Shown: piece by piece, positions 60,876 through 64,000 of the stretch | How positions within the stretch are numbered: position 1 is the first letter of the stretch | Layout of the letters: the number at the start of each line of letters is the position of its first letter | Source of the DNA: Candidatus Enterococcus huntleyi | GTDB lineage: Bacteria; Bacillota; Bacilli; Lactobacillales; Enterococcaceae | Assembly: GCF_009933175.1 (NCBI RefSeq) | Contig: NZ_MAEJ01000011.1 | Location: 45,260-109,259 of the forward strand | DNA: 64,000 nt | Reading direction: 5' to 3' | Program-made: the position numbers and the translations under genes | The notes under the pieces: model-generated | Told to the model about the DNA's origin: nothing | What the model saw: the letters and a program-made list of their open reading frames with translations, nothing else | Databases searched by the model: none

Positions 60876-61634
60876 ATGAATTACCGACCAATCGATATCG
60901 CCAGAAAATTAAATATTAGCACTAGCTTATTGAGACATTATGAAACATTCGGACTATTTCCAACACCTGAACGAACAAAAAGCGGCTACCGTATTTATAC
61001 AGAAGAAAGCTTTACTTATCTCAAAGCAGTCCGCACCTGCACTTTGGCTTATGGCTACAAAAATGCTAAAAATATTCTAGATACCTTGCGGGCAAAACAC
61101 TATACACAATTTTTCTGGCTATTAAATGAAGAGCAATACAATCTGTACCAACAAAAACAAATTGCCGAAAAAACACTAGCTCTGCTTCAAGAAAAACAGA
61201 GTATTGAGATTACACAAATGCCTAAAAAAGGTTGGATTAGTATTGGCGAAGCAGCAGAACGGCTCTCCATCACAGAAACGACGATTCGACATTGGACAAA
61301 AGAAGGCCTATTAACTGTTTCACGGGATAAAGAAAGTAACTACCGACAATTCGACGAGAGCGCCTTACGTCAACTATTAATTATTCGGCTACTGCGTTCC
61401 TCCATTTGGTCATTAGATGTCGTCAAAGAAATCCTCAACACTTTTCATGGCGAAACCCCCGCTGAAATAATCGATTTAGCCACACAATCAATCAGTCTAC
61501 TCAATAAGCAATTAGAACGACAATTTATTGCACAAACTTATTTATATCAACTGCTCCTGTTCTTAAATCCAGACTACCTAGTAGATTTCCCGGGAATGGA
61601 ATTCTATAATTTTGATCGACCCGAACGCTTATAA
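60876..61634 (+). CDS. MerR-family regulator with two tandem HTH domains
   Basis: A 252-residue protein with two MerR-type DNA-binding domains. The first is at residues about 3-70 (RPIDIARKLNISTSLLRHYETFGLF; SGYRIYTEESF), the second at about 120-190 (ISIGEAAERLSITETTIRHWTKEGLL; NYRQFDESALRQLLIIRLLRSS). A helical tail of about 60 residues follows. GGGGGA lies 7 bases before the ATG. No ligand domain is recognisable. It is divergent from the UvrA-like gene with repeated ACTTTAG half-sites between, fitting direct control of that gene. Confidence 0.87.
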   Translation: MNYRPIDIARKLNISTSLLRHYETFGLFPTPERTKSGYRIYTEESFTYLKAVRTCTLAYGYKNAKNILDTLRAKHYTQFFWLLNEEQYNLYQQKQIAEKTLALLQEKQSIEITQMPKKGWISIGEAAERLSITETTIRHWTKEGLLTVSRDKESNYRQFDESALRQLLIIRLLRSSIWSLDVVKEILNTFHGETPAEIIDLATQSISLLNKQLERQFIAQTYLYQLLLFLNPDYLVDFPGMEFYNFDRPERL

Positions 61635-61747
61635 AACGGTTCACCAGCCATATCGTAACCAGGCTTTGTCTATCCCATTACCGATGCAGCCCATTAGAAA
61701 ATAATTTACATAATAGGATGCAAAAATAGGCATAGACGATTTTTATC

Positions 61748-62281
61748 CTACCTATCAAGAACCTGATCTTGGATGATGCCTGCAGATTTTAAAAACATAT
61801 AAGTAACCACTGGGCCAACAAACGAAAATCCTCGTTTTTTCATATCCTTTGCAATAACTGTTGCCTCTGGAAGGACGTTGGGGACTTCATCTTTTGTCTC
61901 ATAGGTATGTACAATCGGAACTCCGCCCACAAAATCCCACAGATAATCAGAGAAACTAGCATATTCATCCAACAAATTTACGATAGCTCGCGCATTTTTA
62001 ACAACTGCCTTGACCTTTCTAGGATTACGAATCATCTCAGGATCCTTCAAAATACGCTCAATGTCATCGGGGAAAAACGCCGCTACTTTCCGGAAATCCA
62101 TCCCACAAAAATTGCGACAGAAAACGTCCTTTTTTCCAGCAGCAGCTTTCCAGCTAAGGCCTACTTGGAAAACGCCAACTGTCAATAATAAGAACAATTC
62201 CTTATCATCATAGGTTTCTTTCCCCCACTGCTCACTGTACCATTGATGTTTATTCAGATAAATCACGCCTCTCTCTAACAA
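61748..62281 (-). CDS. DNA-3-methyladenine glycosylase I-like protein with altered active site
   Basis: A protein of up to 177 residues with the Tag fold: GVFQVGLSWKAAAGKKDVF, FRKVAAFFPDDIERIL, IRNPRKVKAVVKNARAI and the C-terminal KRGFSFVGPVVTYMFLKSAGII. In E. coli Tag, Glu38 (LEGQQAGLSW) recognises the lesion, and Cys4, His17, His175 and Cys179 bind zinc. Here the Glu38 position is Gly, and the N-terminal Cys and His are absent (WYSEQWG for YHDNEWG). Activity is doubtful. The start is uncertain: TTG at 62281 has no ribosome-binding site, and a later GTG or CTG near AGAGAGG is possible. Confidence 0.78.
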   Translation of the reverse strand: MLERGVIYLNKHQWYSEQWGKETYDDKELFLLLTVGVFQVGLSWKAAAGKKDVFCRNFCGMDFRKVAAFFPDDIERILKDPEMIRNPRKVKAVVKNARAIVNLLDEYASFSDYLWDFVGGVPIVHTYETKDEVPNVLPEATVIAKDMKKRGFSFVGPVVTYMFLKSAGIIQDQVLDR

Positions 62282-62721
62282 TTTCAGGCAAAGCCCGTTC
62301 CCTCACTACTTTACCTAGTTCTTTCATTTTTTTCTACTATTTAATTTGTTCAGACAGCCCAGACTTTGTTATATTCACTTCCCATTTCATTCCGATAGAC
62401 TGTTTTTTAGCTAATTATTAGGTATTCATAATAGGATACGTAAGAATAGCTGGATTTTTTTTATTTTAACACTTATTTTTTTTAATAGATGATTTAGCTG
62501 ACTAAAAGGTTCGCCATTCTTCCTATTAGTAGTTGTTATCATTCATTAAAAGATTTTTTGAAAGTTATTTTATCGAATGAAAGAAATCATTCAAAGAAAA
62601 TCAAGCACTCTTGCCTAATAGCGCTTTAATGTGGTAACTTGGATAGAGTCATTTATATCTCTACACAAAATTACATAACACCATAATCATCACACAATAA
62701 TCATCTGAAAAGGAGCATTCT
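62282..62721. other. Intergenic region before the MFS gene
   Basis: About 440 AT-rich bases. AAAAGGAG precedes the ATG at 62722. A CATAATAGGAT motif here (near 62430) also occurs near 61710. No gene or clear promoter was seen. Confidence 0.4.
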
Positions 62722-63942
62722 ATGTATTCTTTATTATTAGCAATCATCTATATTGCCTTCATTAGTCTAGGTCTACCCGACTCATTGGTGGGCTCAGCTT
62801 GGCCCATTATGCACACGGAATTAAACGTCCCGGTCTCTTATGCGGGAATAATCACCATGACAATTGCCGCTGGAACAATCGTTTCCAGTATCTTTTCTGA
62901 CAAATTAACTCGAAAATTAGGCACCGGTATGGTCACCACCTTGAGTGTGCTAACTACTGCTATCGCACTTTTTGGTTTCTCCATCTCACATAGTTTTTTT
63001 GCTCTTATTCTTTGGGCCATTCCTTACGGACTAGGGGCCGGCGCTGTTGACGCCGCTTTAAATAACTATGTCGCTCTGAACTATGCTTCACGCCATATGA
63101 ACTGGCTCCATTGTTTTTGGGGTGTCGGAGCAGCACTCAGCCCTTACATCATGAGTTATTATTTAACAAATGGTCAAGGTTGGAATACTGGCTATCGAAC
63201 AATTGGCCTACTGCAAATTGCCTTAACCTTTGTTCTATTTATTAGCTTACCACTATGGAAACAAAACAAACGACCTGATCGACTAAGCACGACCGAAAAA
63301 AACGAGACAACCGAGAAAATTGAGCCAGCTGAAATTACTGAATCGAAAGCTCTTTCCTTCAAGGAAATTTTACGTTTACGAGGAATTAAAGCTATCTTAC
63401 TTGCCTTTTTCTCTTATTCTGCCATTGAACAAACTGCTGGACTTTGGGCTAGTAGCTTCCTTGTACAAATAAAAGATATTACACCAGAAATTGCCGCAAG
63501 CTTTGGCTCCTTCTTCTTTTTAGGAATCACTTTTGGACGCTTTATTTGTGGATTTGTTGCGGATTATTTAGGAGATAAACAATTGATTCGGATTGGTACA
63601 GGAATATTATTTATCGGAGTCATCTTGCTCGCTTTTCCCACGACTATCAGCCAAGTAGCCCTAGCTGGTTTGTTAATTATCGGTGTTGGCTGTGCGCCAA
63701 TCTATCCAGCAATTATCCATGCAACACCGACAAATTTCGGCAAAGAACACTCACAAGCTGTTATCGGTATCCAAATGGCCTTCGCCTACGTTGGAACCAC
63801 TTTTATGCCACCACTATTCGGTTTCATTGCAGCCAAATTAACTATCGGACTCTATCCACTCTACCTAATAATTTTTGTTGGAATTATGTTCGTGGCAACC
63901 GAAAGTCTGAATAAAATTGTCAAAGAACGCACACACAGCTAA
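62722..63942 (+). CDS. Major facilitator superfamily transporter
   Basis: A 406-residue, twelve-segment transporter. It begins IIYIAFISLGLPDSLVGSAWP, typical of a Firmicutes MFS group distantly related to sugar (fucose-type) permeases. The conserved loop between segments 2 and 3 is SDKLTRKLGTG. A charged loop (about residues 180-215, Glu/Thr-rich) separates the halves, and the second half has FGRFICGFVADYLGDKQ. The substrate is unknown. It appears to be a single gene. Confidence 0.87.
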   Translation: MYSLLLAIIYIAFISLGLPDSLVGSAWPIMHTELNVPVSYAGIITMTIAAGTIVSSIFSDKLTRKLGTGMVTTLSVLTTAIALFGFSISHSFFALILWAIPYGLGAGAVDAALNNYVALNYASRHMNWLHCFWGVGAALSPYIMSYYLTNGQGWNTGYRTIGLLQIALTFVLFISLPLWKQNKRPDRLSTTEKNETTEKIEPAEITESKALSFKEILRLRGIKAILLAFFSYSAIEQTAGLWASSFLVQIKDITPEIAASFGSFFFLGITFGRFICGFVADYLGDKQLIRIGTGILFIGVILLAFPTTISQVALAGLLIIGVGCAPIYPAIIHATPTNFGKEHSQAVIGIQMAFAYVGTTFMPPLFGFIAAKLTIGLYPLYLIIFVGIMFVATESLNKIVKERTHS

Positions 63943-64000
63943 AATAAATATCTGTAAAGCAAACAACCTGCGACTAAAAAAAACTGGTGTGCACCCCGTC

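Noticed and set aside
63943..64000. Possible start of another gene or repeat at the right edge
   Set aside because: Only 58 bases remain. A CTGCGACTAAA match to the repeat at 56579 is present, but it is too short to call a feature.

Overview
The window looks like a chromosomal segment of a low-GC Gram-positive coccus, most likely an Enterococcus. The evidence is the glycerol kinase with a phosphorylatable His232 in the enterococcal context, an Mga-type regulator, many PTS loci, good AGGAGG ribosome-binding sites, CcpA (cre) boxes, an LPxTG-like surface protein, and a UbiA/MenA prenyltransferase. The species cannot be fixed from the sequence alone. No rRNA, tRNA, CRISPR array, IS element or prophage was recognised.

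Layout. 1-3.8 kb: 5' part of glpK, then an Mga-like regulator overlapped by a flavoprotein of the NADH oxidase/peroxidase fold whose two redox residues are replaced. 4.5-7.5 kb: an orphan PTS IIC protein, a PanE-type ketoacid reductase and a GNAT acetyltransferase. 7.6-11.9 kb: xylose utilisation (xylA-xylB, divergent xylR) with a clear promoter, operator and cre box. 12-18.6 kb: a galactonate-type operon (BglG-like regulator, KDPGal aldolase, PTS IIA/IIB/IIC, galactonate dehydratase, membrane protein) with no sugar-acid kinase. 19-23 kb: acetyltransferase, ornithine cyclodeaminase-like enzyme, MarR regulator divergent from a DsbA/FrnE-like protein, and a monoacylglycerol-lipase-type hydrolase. 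23.4-28.1 kb: a two-component system convergent with a two-gene ABC transporter, followed by 1.3 kb holding a 548-bp tandem repeat that may encode a short peptide. 28.1-35.3 kb: N-acetylmuramic acid salvage (murR, anmK, mupG-like, murK-like, PTS IIC, murQ) with candidate MurR operators. 35.6-42.1 kb: DUF2200 protein, a second two-component system divergent from a MacB-like ABC protein, and a ClC antiporter. 42.4-49.9 kb: MarR plus old-yellow-enzyme pair, MutS2-like ATPase lacking Smr, MerR-VOC fusion, small proteins, and a menA-like gene behind a structured leader. 50-56.6 kb: alpha-galactoside uptake and hydrolysis (LacI regulator, binding protein, two permeases, GH36 enzyme, no ATPase). 56.8-64 kb: a possible HI_0552-family protein, LPQTN surface protein, short UvrA-like ABC protein divergent from a double-HTH MerR regulator, degenerate Tag glycosylase, and an MFS transporter.

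How it works together. Most of the region is a catabolic segment: glycerol, xylose, galactonate, MurNAc and alpha-galactosides are taken up and channelled to glycolysis or the pentose phosphate pathway, with cre boxes at several promoters. Interspersed are sensing and defence modules (two TCS/ABC sets, the UvrA-like/MerR pair, two MarR modules). The most unusual structures are the tandem peptide repeat beside the first ABC/TCS set, the kinase-less galactonate route, and the double-MerR/UvrA-like pair with its repeated half-sites.
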